From Palsa-504 sp963739615 (lineage in GTDB: Bacteria; Actinomycetota; Actinomycetes; Streptosporangiales; Streptosporangiaceae): a DNA stretch of 64,000 nt. Positions within the stretch are counted from its first letter, which is position 1; every line of letters starts with the position of its first letter. The stretch spans positions 248,001 through 312,000 of the forward strand of contig CAVUBD010000016.1 in the NCBI GenBank assembly GCA_963739615.1. Direction: 5' to 3'. A program made the translations under genes and the position numbers. The notes beneath the pieces are model-generated. The model was not told the DNA's origin. It searched no databases and saw only the letters and a list, made by a program, of their open reading frames with translations. Of the stretch, positions 10,044-18,621 are shown in pieces.

Positions 10044-10855
10044 CGCACCACCTGGGCGTCCTCGGCGGCGGCCGCGGCGTCGTCGACCCCTTCCGGGGCC
10101 GCCACCACGAGGACCCGCCCGTGCACCCGGATCACGTCGACGTGCTGCCCGTACAGGCGGGAAAGCACCTCGGGCTGGACCACCTCCTCGGTGCGGCCCA
10201 CCGCCACCCGGCCCCCGGCCACGTAGACGATCCGGTCCATCACCGGCATCAGCGGGTTCATGTCGTGCGCCGAGAGCAGCACGGCGATCCCTTCGGCCCG
10301 GGCCAGCCGGGCCAGCACCGAGACGATCCCCTGCTCGCTTGAGATGTCGAGGTTGGCCAGCGGCTCGTCGAGCAGCAGCAGCCGCGGCCGGCTGATCAGC
10401 GCGTGCGCGATCATGACCCGCTGCTGCTCACCGCCTGATAGCTCGCCCACCCGCGCGTCGGCGTACCGCTGCGCGCCGACCGCGGTCAGCATGTCGCTGA
10501 CCAGCTCGCGGCGGGCGCGGGAAGGCAGCCGCAGGCCGAACTTATGCCCGTCGATCCCGAGCGAGACCACGTCCCTGACCCGCAGCGGCATGTCCGGCTC
10601 GATGACCAGCCGCTGCGGCACGTACCCGATCGAGGCGTCGCGCGGCGCCCGCGGCGCGCCGTCGATGAGCACCGAGCCCCGGCTGACCGGCTGCAGGCCG
10701 AGGATGATCCGGAGCAAGGTGGTCTTGCCCGCGCCGTTCGGCCCGATGAGGCCGGCGAACTCCCCCGGGCCGATGGTGAGCGAGACGTCCCTGAGGATCT
10801 CCCGGCCGCCCAGGCTGACCCCGACCCCGTCCAGCCGGAGCAGTCCGGCGCTCAC
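10040..10855 (-). CDS. metal ABC transporter ATP-binding protein (ZnuC/MntB-like)
   Basis: The 271-residue ATPase has Walker A GPNGAGKTT at about 38-46, Q-loop region GYVPQRL, signature LSGGEQQR near 143-150, Walker B LLLLDEPLANLD and an H-loop VLLSAHDMNPLM. The GTG at 10853-10855 is chosen because it overlaps the TGA of the substrate-binding protein gene (GTGA), giving translational coupling, whereas the upstream extension to 10921 lies inside that gene. It energises the two permeases encoded downstream. Confidence 0.93.
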   Translation of the reverse strand: MSAGLLRLDGVGVSLGGREILRDVSLTIGPGEFAGLIGPNGAGKTTLLRIILGLQPVSRGSVLIDGAPRAPRDASIGYVPQRLVIEPDMPLRVRDVVSLGIDGHKFGLRLPSRARRELVSDMLTAVGAQRYADARVGELSGGEQQRVMIAHALISRPRLLLLDEPLANLDISSEQGIVSVLARLARAEGIAVLLSAHDMNPLMPVMDRIVYVAGGRVAVGRTEEVVQPEVLSRLYGQHVDVIRVHGRVLVVAAPEGVDDAAAAAEDAQVVR

Positions 10856-11784
10856 AGGTGCTCGCTCGAGACGTGATCGGCCACGGCGTTGCGCAGGTCC
10901 TGGACCTCGGCCAGCATCCACGACTGGTAGTGATAGCCGGGCTCCGGCATCGTCTCGTAGACGCCCACGACCGGGATGCCGTTAGCCCGGGCCAGGGCGA
11001 CGAAGGATTCGGTCAGCGAGTCCGTCACCTGCTGATTGTAGAGAAGCGCCGTCACCTTGTGCTGCGTGAACAGGCTCCGCTCCACCGCCACGTCCTGCGC
11101 CGACGGGTCGGTCCCGTTCATGATGTCGGCCTGGAAGGCCCAGGGCGTGAGGTTGTCCGCGCCGGCCGCCTGCAGCAGGTAGTCGGCCACTGGCTCGGTG
11201 GTCGCCACCGGCGTGCCCGGGTACCTGGCCTTGAACGCCGCGATCGCGCTCGTCCACGCGGTCAGCGAGCGGGTGAACGCGGCCGCGTTGGCCTTGAAGT
11301 ACGCGGCGTGGGCGGGCTGCAGCGCGGCCAGGCCGGCGGCGATCGCCTGGGCGACGGCCGGCATGACACCGGGCTTGTACCACAGGTGCGGGTTAGGCGT
11401 GCTGTCCGGCAGGCCGAGCAGCTTCTGCACCACGATCACCTTGCGCGAAGAGTCAGGGACCGCCTGCTCGATCGTGTTCATGAACGTGTCGTAGCCCAGG
11501 CCGTTCTGCACCACCAGCCGGGAGGCGTTGACCAGCCGGCCGACCGACGCGCTCGCCTCGAACGTGTGCGGGTCCGTGTCCGGGTTGCTCATGATCGCGC
11601 TGGCCTGGACGTACTTCCCGCCGACCTGCTGGATGACGTCCGCGTACTGGCTCTCGGCGCCGACCGCGACGATCTTCCCGTGCACGTCCGGTGAGCCGAG
11701 CGCGAACGAGGATGAGCAGCCGCTGGCCAGCAGCCCCGCGCCGATGACCGCGACCGCCGTCAGCCCCCGCCAGTCGCCCCGCAT
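10852..11784 (-). CDS. metal ABC transporter substrate-binding lipoprotein (ZnuA/TroA-like)
   Basis: The 310-residue cluster A-1 binding protein has a lipoprotein signal ending in the lipobox LLASGC (Cys near 23). Candidate metal ligands are the His in DTDPHTFEAS near 72, the His in NPHLWYKPG near 131, and acidic residues in TTEPVADYLL and ETMPEPGYHY. There is no long His-rich loop of the ZnuA type. It is the first gene of a four-gene operon and faces a zur-like gene across a Fur-type palindrome, so repression by zinc-loaded Zur is the simplest model. Confidence 0.9.
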   Translation of the reverse strand: MRGDWRGLTAVAVIGAGLLASGCSSSFALGSPDVHGKIVAVGAESQYADVIQQVGGKYVQASAIMSNPDTDPHTFEASASVGRLVNASRLVVQNGLGYDTFMNTIEQAVPDSSRKVIVVQKLLGLPDSTPNPHLWYKPGVMPAVAQAIAAGLAALQPAHAAYFKANAAAFTRSLTAWTSAIAAFKARYPGTPVATTEPVADYLLQAAGADNLTPWAFQADIMNGTDPSAQDVAVERSLFTQHKVTALLYNQQVTDSLTESFVALARANGIPVVGVYETMPEPGYHYQSWMLAEVQDLRNAVADHVSSEHL

Positions 11785-11820
11785 AGTCGCCGCTCCCTGT
11801 GTTCGCCGGATTCATCCTCG

Positions 11821-11841
11821 TGGTAATGATAATGATTCCCA
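11821..11841. promoter_or_regulatory. candidate Zur/Fur box between metal transporter operon and zur
   Basis: The 21-bp sequence starting TGGTAATGATAATGATTCCC is a near-perfect palindrome (17 of 21 positions agree with its reverse complement) and contains the alternating AAT-GAT-AAT-GATT pattern of Fur-superfamily operators. It lies 36 bp upstream of the substrate-binding protein start and about 95 bp upstream of the zur start. Confidence 0.75.
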
Positions 11842-11871
11842 ATTTCGTTTGCAACCGGACAGCGCCTAGCA

Positions 11872-11921
11872 TGATCGTGTGCCGGAAGGCGCGGTAAATG
11901 ACCCCGGCCGGCACACGATCA
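11872..11921 (+). repeat. 14-bp perfect inverted repeat in the zur leader
   Basis: TGATCGTGTGCCGG at 11872-11885 and its exact reverse complement at 11908-11921 enclose 22 nt. It lies just upstream of the GGAGG and GTG start of zur. It could be an RNA hairpin in the leader or a wide-spaced operator. Confidence 0.6.
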
Positions 11922-11936
11922 ACGGACGGAGGGGCT

Positions 11937-12359
11937 GTGACGCAGCCAGAGGAGCAGGGGCGGGTCAAGGGCACCCGGGCGCGCGGGACCAGGCAGGCGC
12001 AGGCCCTGGCCGCGGCCCTGGACCGGCTGCCCGGCTTCTGCAGCGCCCAGGAGATCCACGCCGAGCTGCGGCGCAAGGGCGAGCACGTCGGGCTCACCAC
12101 CGTCTACCGGCACCTGCAGGCGCTCAGCGAACAGGGCCGCATCGACGCGATCCGCGATGACAGCGGCGAGATCCTCTACCGCCAGTGCGGAACGAGCGTG
12201 CACCACCACCATCTGACCTGCCGCAACTGCGGGCACAGCGTGGAGGTGGAGGGCCGGGCGGTGGAGCAGTGGGCCGAACGGGTCGCCGCGGAGGCCGGCT
12301 TCACCGACGTGGGTCACACGGTAGAACTGTTCGGCCTCTGCCCCCAGTGCGCCAGTTAA
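11937..12359 (+). CDS. zur: Fur family regulator, Zur type
   Basis: The 140-residue protein has an N-terminal winged helix (SAQEIHAELRRKGEHVGLTTVYRHLQAL) and a dimerisation domain with HHHHLTCRNCG and a C-terminal CPQC pair, i.e. the four-Cys structural zinc site plus a His cluster typical of Zur and Fur. The GTG at 11937, preceded by GGAGGGG, gives the length of Streptomyces Zur; an ATG at 11898 lies in the loop of the 14-bp inverted repeat and is less likely. Divergence from the metal ABC operon and the shared palindrome support zinc-responsive control of that operon and of itself. Confidence 0.88.
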   Translation: MTQPEEQGRVKGTRARGTRQAQALAAALDRLPGFCSAQEIHAELRRKGEHVGLTTVYRHLQALSEQGRIDAIRDDSGEILYRQCGTSVHHHHLTCRNCGHSVEVEGRAVEQWAERVAAEAGFTDVGHTVELFGLCPQCAS

Positions 12360-12363
12360 GGGT

Positions 12364-13056
12364 TTACGAGGCGGGGCTCGCGGCCTGGAGTTCGGCTTTG
12401 CGGTCCGAGGCGAACATGTGGACGTACTCCTGGCCGGACAGTTCCTGGATCGCGGTCATCACCTGCTCGGTGATCAGGCGCCTGGCCTTGCCCGGCGGCG
12501 CCTGGGTGACCTCCGGGGCGAACGTGAGCGGCGCGCCGATCCTGACCTCGATCCGGCCCGGCCGCGGGACCACGCGGCCGGGCGGCAGCACGTGCCGGGT
12601 GCCGGTGATCGCGACCGGCAGGACCGGCAGGCCGGACTTCAGCGCCAGCCAGCCGACGCCGGGCCGGCCGCGGTACAGGCGCCCGTCCGGCGACCTGGTG
12701 CCTTCCGGGTAGATGCCGAACAGGTTCCCGGCTTGCAGCAGGGCCAGCGCCGCCTCCAGCGTGTCCTGGGCGGCCCGCGGCCCGTCCCTGTCCATCTGCA
12801 GCTGGTTGGTGGCCTTGAGGTACGCGGCCCATAGCCGGGCCGCGGGGCCTGAGGCGGTGAAGTACTCGGCCTTGGCCGAGAACGTCACCGGCCGGCTGAG
12901 CATCAGCGGCAGGAACACGGAGTCGACGACGGACTGGTGGTTGGCCGCGAGGATGGCGCCGCCGGAGGCGGGCACGTGCTCCGCCCCGGTCACCTTGGGG
13001 CGCCAGATCGTATGCAGGAACGGCCCGGCGACGATGCGCGATAGCTGGTATTGCAC
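12364..13056 (-). CDS. 1-acyl-sn-glycerol-3-phosphate acyltransferase (PlsC family)
   Basis: The 230-residue acyltransferase has the NHQSVVDS version of the HX4D catalytic motif (about residues 40-47), SAKAEYF, and the phosphate-binding EGTRS motif near 118-122, followed by the VLPVAITGT segment. It transfers an acyl chain to lysophosphatidate or a related lyso-lipid at the inner membrane. The start is a GTG. It converges on zur with only 4 bp between the stop codons. The exact lipid substrate is not determined. Confidence 0.9.
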   Translation of the reverse strand: MQYQLSRIVAGPFLHTIWRPKVTGAEHVPASGGAILAANHQSVVDSVFLPLMLSRPVTFSAKAEYFTASGPAARLWAAYLKATNQLQMDRDGPRAAQDTLEAALALLQAGNLFGIYPEGTRSPDGRLYRGRPGVGWLALKSGLPVLPVAITGTRHVLPPGRVVPRPGRIEVRIGAPLTFAPEVTQAPPGKARRLITEQVMTAIQELSGQEYVHMFASDRKAELQAASPAS

Positions 13057-13214
13057 AGGTCACTTTCTGCTTACGCGGGCGGTGCTCGAGTCGCGGGATC
13101 CGGCGACGATCGTACCAAGATAGCGTGCCGGGCCGTCCGGCCACGATGCGCGAGCCGGGGGCCGGCGGCACGCAGGCCTGGGCCACGATTTCGGCGACGT
13201 TCACGATCGCGGGT

Positions 13215-13227
13215 TATGGTTTAACCG
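13215..13227 (+). promoter_or_regulatory. possible leaderless promoter of otsA
   Basis: TATGGT at 13215-13220 lies 7 nt before the otsA ATG, and no ribosome binding site is present. Leaderless mRNAs with a TANNNT element at this distance are common in actinobacteria. No convincing -35 was found. Confidence 0.35.
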
Positions 13228-14664
13228 ATGTCCCCGACAACCGAGCAAGCCCACAGCTTCGTCGTGGTATCCAGCCGGCTGCCGGTCGACCGGGTCGAAG
13301 GCCCGGACGGCCAGACCAGCTGGCGCTCCAGTCCTGGCGGGCTGGTAACGGCCCTAGAACCCGTCATGCGCGGTGCGGGCGGCGTATGGATCGGCTGGTC
13401 GGGGGACGCGGGCCCGGCCCCGGGGGTATTTGAGGCCAATGGCCTGCACCTGGTCGGGATAGGGCTCTCCGAGACCGAGGTCAGGAGGTTTTACGAGGGG
13501 TTCGCCAACGCGACGCTCTGGCCGCTCTATCACGACGTGATCGCGCCGCCCCAGTTCCACCGCAGCTGGTGGGAGGCCTACGTGGTGGTCAACCGGCGCT
13601 TCGCCGAGGCGGCGGCGGAGCAGGCCGCCCAGGGGGCGACCGTATGGGTGCACGACTACCAGCTCCAGCTGGTGCCGCAGATGCTCCGCGAGCTGCGCGA
13701 CGACCTGCGAATCGGCTTCTTCAACCACATCCCGTTCCCCGGCTACGAGATTTTCGCCCAGCTTCCCTGGCGGCGGCAGGTGGTCACGGGCCTGCTCGGC
13801 GCCGATCTGCTCGGCTTCCAGCGCCGGGCCGACGCGGCGAACTTCCTGCGCGCGGCCCGCCGGGCCGTCGGCCTGACCACCAGGGGACCGGCCGTGCGGG
13901 TCGACGGCCGGGGCGGGACGCGCGAGGTGCAGGCGGCGGCGTTCCCGATCTCGATCGACGCCGCCGGGCTCAGCGCGATCGCGCAGCGCGAAGACGTGCG
14001 GAAACGGGCGCAGGAGATCCGTGATGCGCTGGGCTACCCGGAGGTGGTCATGCTGGGCATCGACCGGCTCGACTACACCAAGGGGATACTGCACCGGCTG
14101 CGAGCCTACGGCGAGCTGCTGAACGAGGACCGCCTCGGGGCGCAGACGGTCCTGGTCCAGGTGGCGAGCCCCAGCCGGGAACGGGTCGACGCGTACCGCG
14201 AGCTGCGCGACGACGTCGAGCAGACGGTGAGCCGGATCAACGGCCAGCACGGGGAGGTGGGGTCCCCGCCCGTCCACTACCTGCACCAGTCCTATCCGAG
14301 GGAGGAAATGGCCGCGCTCTACCTGGCGGCCGACGTGATGCTGGTGACGCCGCTGCGGGACGGCATGAACCTGGTGGCCAAGGAGTACGTGGCCTGCCGT
14401 AACGACGAGAGCGGCGCGCTCGTGCTCAGCGAGTTCACCGGGGCGGCCGACGAGCTCGCCGGCGCGTTCCTGGTCAACCCGCACGATATCGAGGGCCTCA
14501 AGGACGCCATCGTGCGGGCGTCGACCGTCAGGCCGATCGAGGCCAGGCGCCGGATGCGCTCGATGCGGCGGCGGGTACGCGAGCACGACGTGGCCTACTG
14601 GGCGGCGAGCTTCCTGGACCGGCTGGGCCAGATCAAAGGCGAAGGCGGCGCGGCCGAAGCCTGA
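13228..14664 (+). CDS. otsA: alpha,alpha-trehalose-phosphate synthase (UDP/GDP/ADP-glucose), GT20
   Basis: The 478-residue GT20 enzyme joins glucose-6-phosphate with nucleotide-activated glucose to form trehalose-6-phosphate. It shows the OtsA landmarks: SSRLPV at the start, SPGGLVTAL, WVHDYQLQLVPQMLR, FNHIPFPGYEIF, MLGIDRLDYTKGIL with the sugar-nucleotide binding Arg/Lys, and the LVTPLRDGMNLVAKEYVA donor-site segment. Full length for the family. No otsB phosphatase gene is adjacent. The start ATG has no Shine-Dalgarno sequence and may be leaderless. Confidence 0.96.
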   Translation: MSPTTEQAHSFVVVSSRLPVDRVEGPDGQTSWRSSPGGLVTALEPVMRGAGGVWIGWSGDAGPAPGVFEANGLHLVGIGLSETEVRRFYEGFANATLWPLYHDVIAPPQFHRSWWEAYVVVNRRFAEAAAEQAAQGATVWVHDYQLQLVPQMLRELRDDLRIGFFNHIPFPGYEIFAQLPWRRQVVTGLLGADLLGFQRRADAANFLRAARRAVGLTTRGPAVRVDGRGGTREVQAAAFPISIDAAGLSAIAQREDVRKRAQEIRDALGYPEVVMLGIDRLDYTKGILHRLRAYGELLNEDRLGAQTVLVQVASPSRERVDAYRELRDDVEQTVSRINGQHGEVGSPPVHYLHQSYPREEMAALYLAADVMLVTPLRDGMNLVAKEYVACRNDESGALVLSEFTGAADELAGAFLVNPHDIEGLKDAIVRASTVRPIEARRRMRSMRRRVREHDVAYWAASFLDRLGQIKGEGGAAEA

Positions 14665-14762
14665 CCGCGCCGCGGAGGCTGTTTCACGGCGCCGCCACGT
14701 GATCTCCACACGGACTGCACATGCCTGGGATGTCCTAGGCGCGCGGAAACGGCGCCTGAGTC

Positions 14763-14804
14763 AGCGGGCACCGTCGTCCGCGGGGATAGCGGGCGGTGCC
14801 CGCT
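14763..14804 (+). terminator. hairpin downstream of otsA
   Basis: AGCGGGCACCG at 14763-14773 pairs perfectly with CGGTGCCCGCT at 14794-14804 (11 bp, 20-nt loop). A third copy of AGCGGGCACCG is found in direct orientation at 14887-14897. It lies 99 bp after the otsA stop. Confidence 0.45.
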
Positions 14805-14967
14805 CGCGGCGCGCCGGCGGCCCGATCATGTGAGGGTGACTGGTGCGGCAACGGGGGCCCGGTGTACCGCGGCCGTAACGCTGGTCAGCGGGCACCGCCG
14901 GCTGCTCACGGACACTGGCGCTCGTGAGGAATCCCGGACTCGGCCGCGACCCGTGAGGAGGCAAGGC

Positions 14968-15078
14968 GTGACTGCCGCCGAGCTGATGGTGCTGGTTCCG
15001 TGGCTGGTTTTCGCGGCCGCCGTCGTAGCCATCGGCTGGCGCGTCCTCGTCGGCCGGCGTCCGCGTAAGCGCCGCTAA
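14968..15078 (+). CDS. 36-residue single-pass membrane miniprotein
   Basis: GTG at 14968 is preceded by GAGGAGG at a spacing of 6 nt. The product has one hydrophobic helix (LMVLVPWLVFAAAVVAIGWRVLV) and ends in a basic tail GRRPRKRR, so the C terminus should be cytoplasmic. It resembles the miniprotein at 18027: both begin MTxx, have L-V-PW-I/L-F-A in the helix and a basic segment after it. Function unknown. The frame upstream of the GTG shows no homology features. Confidence 0.6.
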   Translation: MTAAELMVLVPWLVFAAAVVAIGWRVLVGRRPRKRR

Positions 15079-15093
15079 TTGCGGCTGGAGCAG

Positions 15094-15734
15094 CTAGCTG
15101 GGGCTGAGGCAGCCGTCGGCGGCCAAGCGCAGGAAGGCCGCCGCCCGCTCGAAGGTCTCGCCGACCCGATGGCCGGCCAGCTGGACCTGGTAAGCCCGGT
15201 ATCGCGTCATTTCCCACTCCTGCCCGCGCGCCGACCGCGCGGCGAGCCCCGGCTCGGGCATCGGCCGCCAGGTCCAGTCCGCGACCGGGCCGGCCCGGGA
15301 CCGGAATCGCCCCGGCTGGGCCGGATGAAGTCATCGTGGTCCGCGTAATATCCCATCCGGTTCCGAACGAACCGCAGGCCACCGAAGGTTGCCTCGATCA
15401 CCCGGCGCTCTTCGGCGTCGTAGCCCGCCAGGACGGCGTGGTAGAGGTCGGGGTGATAGCGGACCAGGGTGGCGTCGACCATGGTGACCCACCACACGGC
15501 CTCGCTGATCACCGCGAAGGCATGCGGCCGGTGCCACCCGCTCGCCCGGAGCAGCCGGTCGGCCGTCTCCTGCATCGCGGTAATGGACCAGTCGAGGGTG
15601 CCCGTCTCGGCCGGCAGGTCGCTCGCGTTCTGGCGGTTCCACGCGACCCGGCAGCGGGCCGAGCAGAACCGGGCATGCTCGCGGCGCGGCGCGAACGACG
15701 CGCCGCACTGCTCGCAACTCCTGGTGTCAGTCAT
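15094..15734 (-). pseudogene. Cys-rich zinc-ribbon hypothetical protein, frameshifted near its C terminus
   Basis: The N terminus CEQCGASFAPRREHARFCSARCRVAWNRQNA is a four-Cys zinc-binding segment; the middle (SGWHRPHAFAVISEAVWWVTMVDATLVRYHPDLYHAVL) is a conserved actinobacterial region. After DDFIRP (about 15320) the original frame becomes low-complexity and stops at 15207, while the minus-1 frame gives VADWTWRPMPEP, EWEMTRYRAYQVQLAGHRVGETFERAAAFLRLAADG and a TAG at 15094-15096. From memory of related actinobacterial proteins, this second frame looks like the true C terminus, so one base seems to be missing between about 15280 and 15320. The unshifted 175-residue version could still be made. 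Confidence 0.65.
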
Positions 15735-15781
15735 TAGCGTCTATGTTACGCGTAACATTCACCTGGTCAGGCCCCCGGCGG

Positions 15782-17120
15782 TCACGCGCTCGGCAGTGTG
15801 AGCGTCAGCTGCGTGCCCAGTCCCGGCTGGCTGGTCGCGGTCAGCTGGCCGCCGTGCGCCTGAGCCAGCTCGGCCGCGACCGCCAGGCCGATGCCGCTGC
15901 CGGAGATCTGGCTGGCCTGCCGGCCGCGCCAGAACCGGTCGAAGATCCGGGGCAGGTCCTCGGCCGGGACGCCGACGCCGGTGTCGGTGACCTGCAGCAG
16001 CGCCTCGCCGTCTCGCCGCCAGGTGCTGATGGTGACATGACCGCCCGCCGGGGTGAACTTCAGCGCGTTGGTGAGCAGGTTCGTGATCACCTGGTGCAGC
16101 CAGTGCGCGTCGCCGAGCACCGGGGCCGCGGATAGCTGCCGGCCCAGGATGAGCCCGGCCGCCTCGAACCTGCGGGCCAGGCTGTCGGCCGCGGCGGCGG
16201 CGAGGTCGGCCAGGTCGCATTCCTGCCGGGCCAGGTTCAGCGCGGCGGCATCGGCGGCGGCCAGCGTCTGCAGGTCGCTGACCATGCGGGCCAGTCGCAA
16301 GACCTCGTCGCGCAGCGAGCCGAGCTCGGCCGGCGTTGGCTCGGCCACGCCGTCGACCAGGGCCTCGTGGCCGGCCTGCAGGATCGCGATGGGCGTGCGG
16401 AGCTCGTGAGCGACATCAGCCACGAGGTTGCGCCGGACCTGTTCCTGCCGGTCCAGCGCGCCGGCCATCTGGTCGAAGGCGGCGGCTAGCTCGCGTAGCT
16501 CGCCGGGCCCGCGGATCTCACCGGCCCGCGCGGCGCGGTCGCCGGCCGCCATCGCCCGGGTCACCGCGATCAGCCGGGTGATCGGCCGGGTGATCCGCCG
16601 GGCCACGGCGAGCCCGGTAAGCAGCGCGAGCAGTGCCGCCAGCCCGGCCGCCCCGGCGATGGCCCACAGCAACGCGGCCTGCAGCCTGCGGTCGGCGGCG
16701 TTGAGCCCGGAGCCGGTGAACCGCACCATGGCGGTGCCGACGCGCTGGCCGTGCACCACGATGGGAAGGCTCGACTGGGGCCCGCTCGCGGCGGTGAAAC
16801 CGGTCGAGGACGTGACGGTACGGCCGGCCTGGTCACTTATCCCGACCGCCGCTCCGGTGCGCGCGGCGAGGTCGATGACCGGGGACAGGTCGGCGGATGA
16901 CCAGTCCTTGTCCTGGTTCCACACCGCCCCGGCGGCAACCGCGAACGCGTCGGCCAGCTCGGTGCGCTGCTGGCTGGCCAGGGTCGAGACGTCCGCGGCC
17001 GCGAACGCCGCCGTCAGCCCGGCCAGCAGCGCGACCGCGGCCAGCGCCACGACGAGGAAGGCCAGCGCGAGGCGCAGGCCGAGCGTGCTGCCGCGGGCGG
17101 CGTGGACCAGCCCGGGATCA

Positions 17121-17128
<8 letters not shown>
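15782..17128 (-). CDS. sensor histidine kinase
   Basis: The 448-residue kinase has a first membrane helix (LALAFLVVALAAVALLAGLTAAF), an extracytoplasmic sensor region of about 110 residues, a second helix (LLWAIAGAAGLAALLALLTGLAV), a HAMP domain, the H-box VADVAHELRTPIAIL with the phospho-accepting His, N-box HQVITNLLTNALKF, and G boxes DTGVGVP and GSGIGLAV. ATG 17126-17128 is chosen because it overlaps the response regulator stop by 8 bp (ATGACTGA). The signal is unknown. Confidence 0.94.
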
Positions 17129-17822
<694 letters not shown>

Positions 17823-18026
17823 TGCTCATCCGCCTCTCCGCGGGTCCTCCCGGCCGGCTCGCCCGCGCGCCGGGACCTCCCATGATCCCCATGATTCCCG
17901 CATCGACCCGGCTCCCGCCAGGTACGGCGCCCGGCCTCCACACCGTCACCATGTCAGCTTCACCGGGTCCGCATGACCACCGGATGCACTCATGGTGACA
18001 GCAATGGCAGTTTGGGGGCGCAGCCG

Positions 18027-18221
18027 ATGACCGGACTCAGCTTGATCTTGGTGCTAGCACCGTGGATCGCCTTCGGCGCTCTGCTTGCCGTCGTGTGCGC
18101 TCTCCTGCTCCGGTCGCACCGGACGTCCGGGTACCCGCCCGGACGCGGGTCCCGGCCCTCGAGCCCTAATCGACAGGAAGAACGATGCCCCGCCACGAAC
18201 GCGCAAGCCAGGAAGCCATGA
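18027..18221 (+). CDS. 64-residue single-pass membrane miniprotein
   Basis: ATG 18027 is preceded by GGGGG at 8 nt. The helix GLSLILVLAPWIAFGALLAVVCALLL is followed by a basic, Pro/Ser-rich cytoplasmic tail. It resembles the 36-residue protein at 14968 (same PW-I/L-x-F-A-A/L pattern). Its end overlaps the start of the DksA-like gene (ATG 18185), which suggests co-translation. Function unknown. Confidence 0.55.
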   Translation: MTGLSLILVLAPWIAFGALLAVVCALLLRSHRTSGYPPGRGSRPSSPNRQEERCPATNAQARKP

Positions 18222-18621
18222 CCCAGGTTCTGCCCCGCGGAGCCGATCGCCCGCACTGGCGGGCCGTCCTGGAAGCCCGCTGGCAGCTCAGGGTGCGAGA
18301 GGTCACGGAGCTGTCGCTCGCCTACCACGTCGCGGTCGCGGCCGCCCCCGATGACGACGGCGGCGGGGCCGGGCGGCCGGAGATACGGCTCCTGCTCATC
18401 CGCACGGTCGCGGCCCGCAGGCAGCTAGCGAACGTCGAGGAGGCCCTGGACCGCCTCGCGGCGGGACGTTTCGGTTGCTGCGAGCAGTGCGAGTCCCGGA
18501 TCCCGGCCGGGTTGCTCGCCGTCGCGCCCGAGACCAGGTACTGCTCGCGCTGTGCCCCCGCCCGGCCCCCGCCCCGGCCCCCGCCCCGGCCCGGGCCGGG
18601 GCGGGGCATGGCCTGCGATGA
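18185..18621 (+). pseudogene. TraR/DksA-type zinc-finger protein with a one-base frameshift in a GC repeat
   Basis: From ATG 18185 (AGGAAG upstream) the protein has a helical N-terminal part and a DksA C4 zinc finger: RLAAGRFGCCEQCESRIPAGLLAVAPETRYCSRC. It would be an RNA-polymerase-binding or chaperone-like regulator. After the last Cys the frame enters a tandem C/G repeat (18555-18589) and stays open over dedA until 19267, which is unnatural. The first repeat unit is 11 bp and the next two are 12 bp; adding the missing C would end the protein at TGA 18619-18621, overlapping the dedA ATG as ATGA. A sequencing error or a real slippage event are both possible. Confidence 0.7.
18555..18589 (+). 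repeat. tandem GC microsatellite (11+12+12 bp)
   Basis: The unit CCCCCGCCCCGG occurs twice exactly (18566-18577, 18578-18589) and once one base short (CCCCCGCCCGG, 18555-18565). It sits in the tail of the DksA-like gene and fixes its reading frame. Confidence 0.85.
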
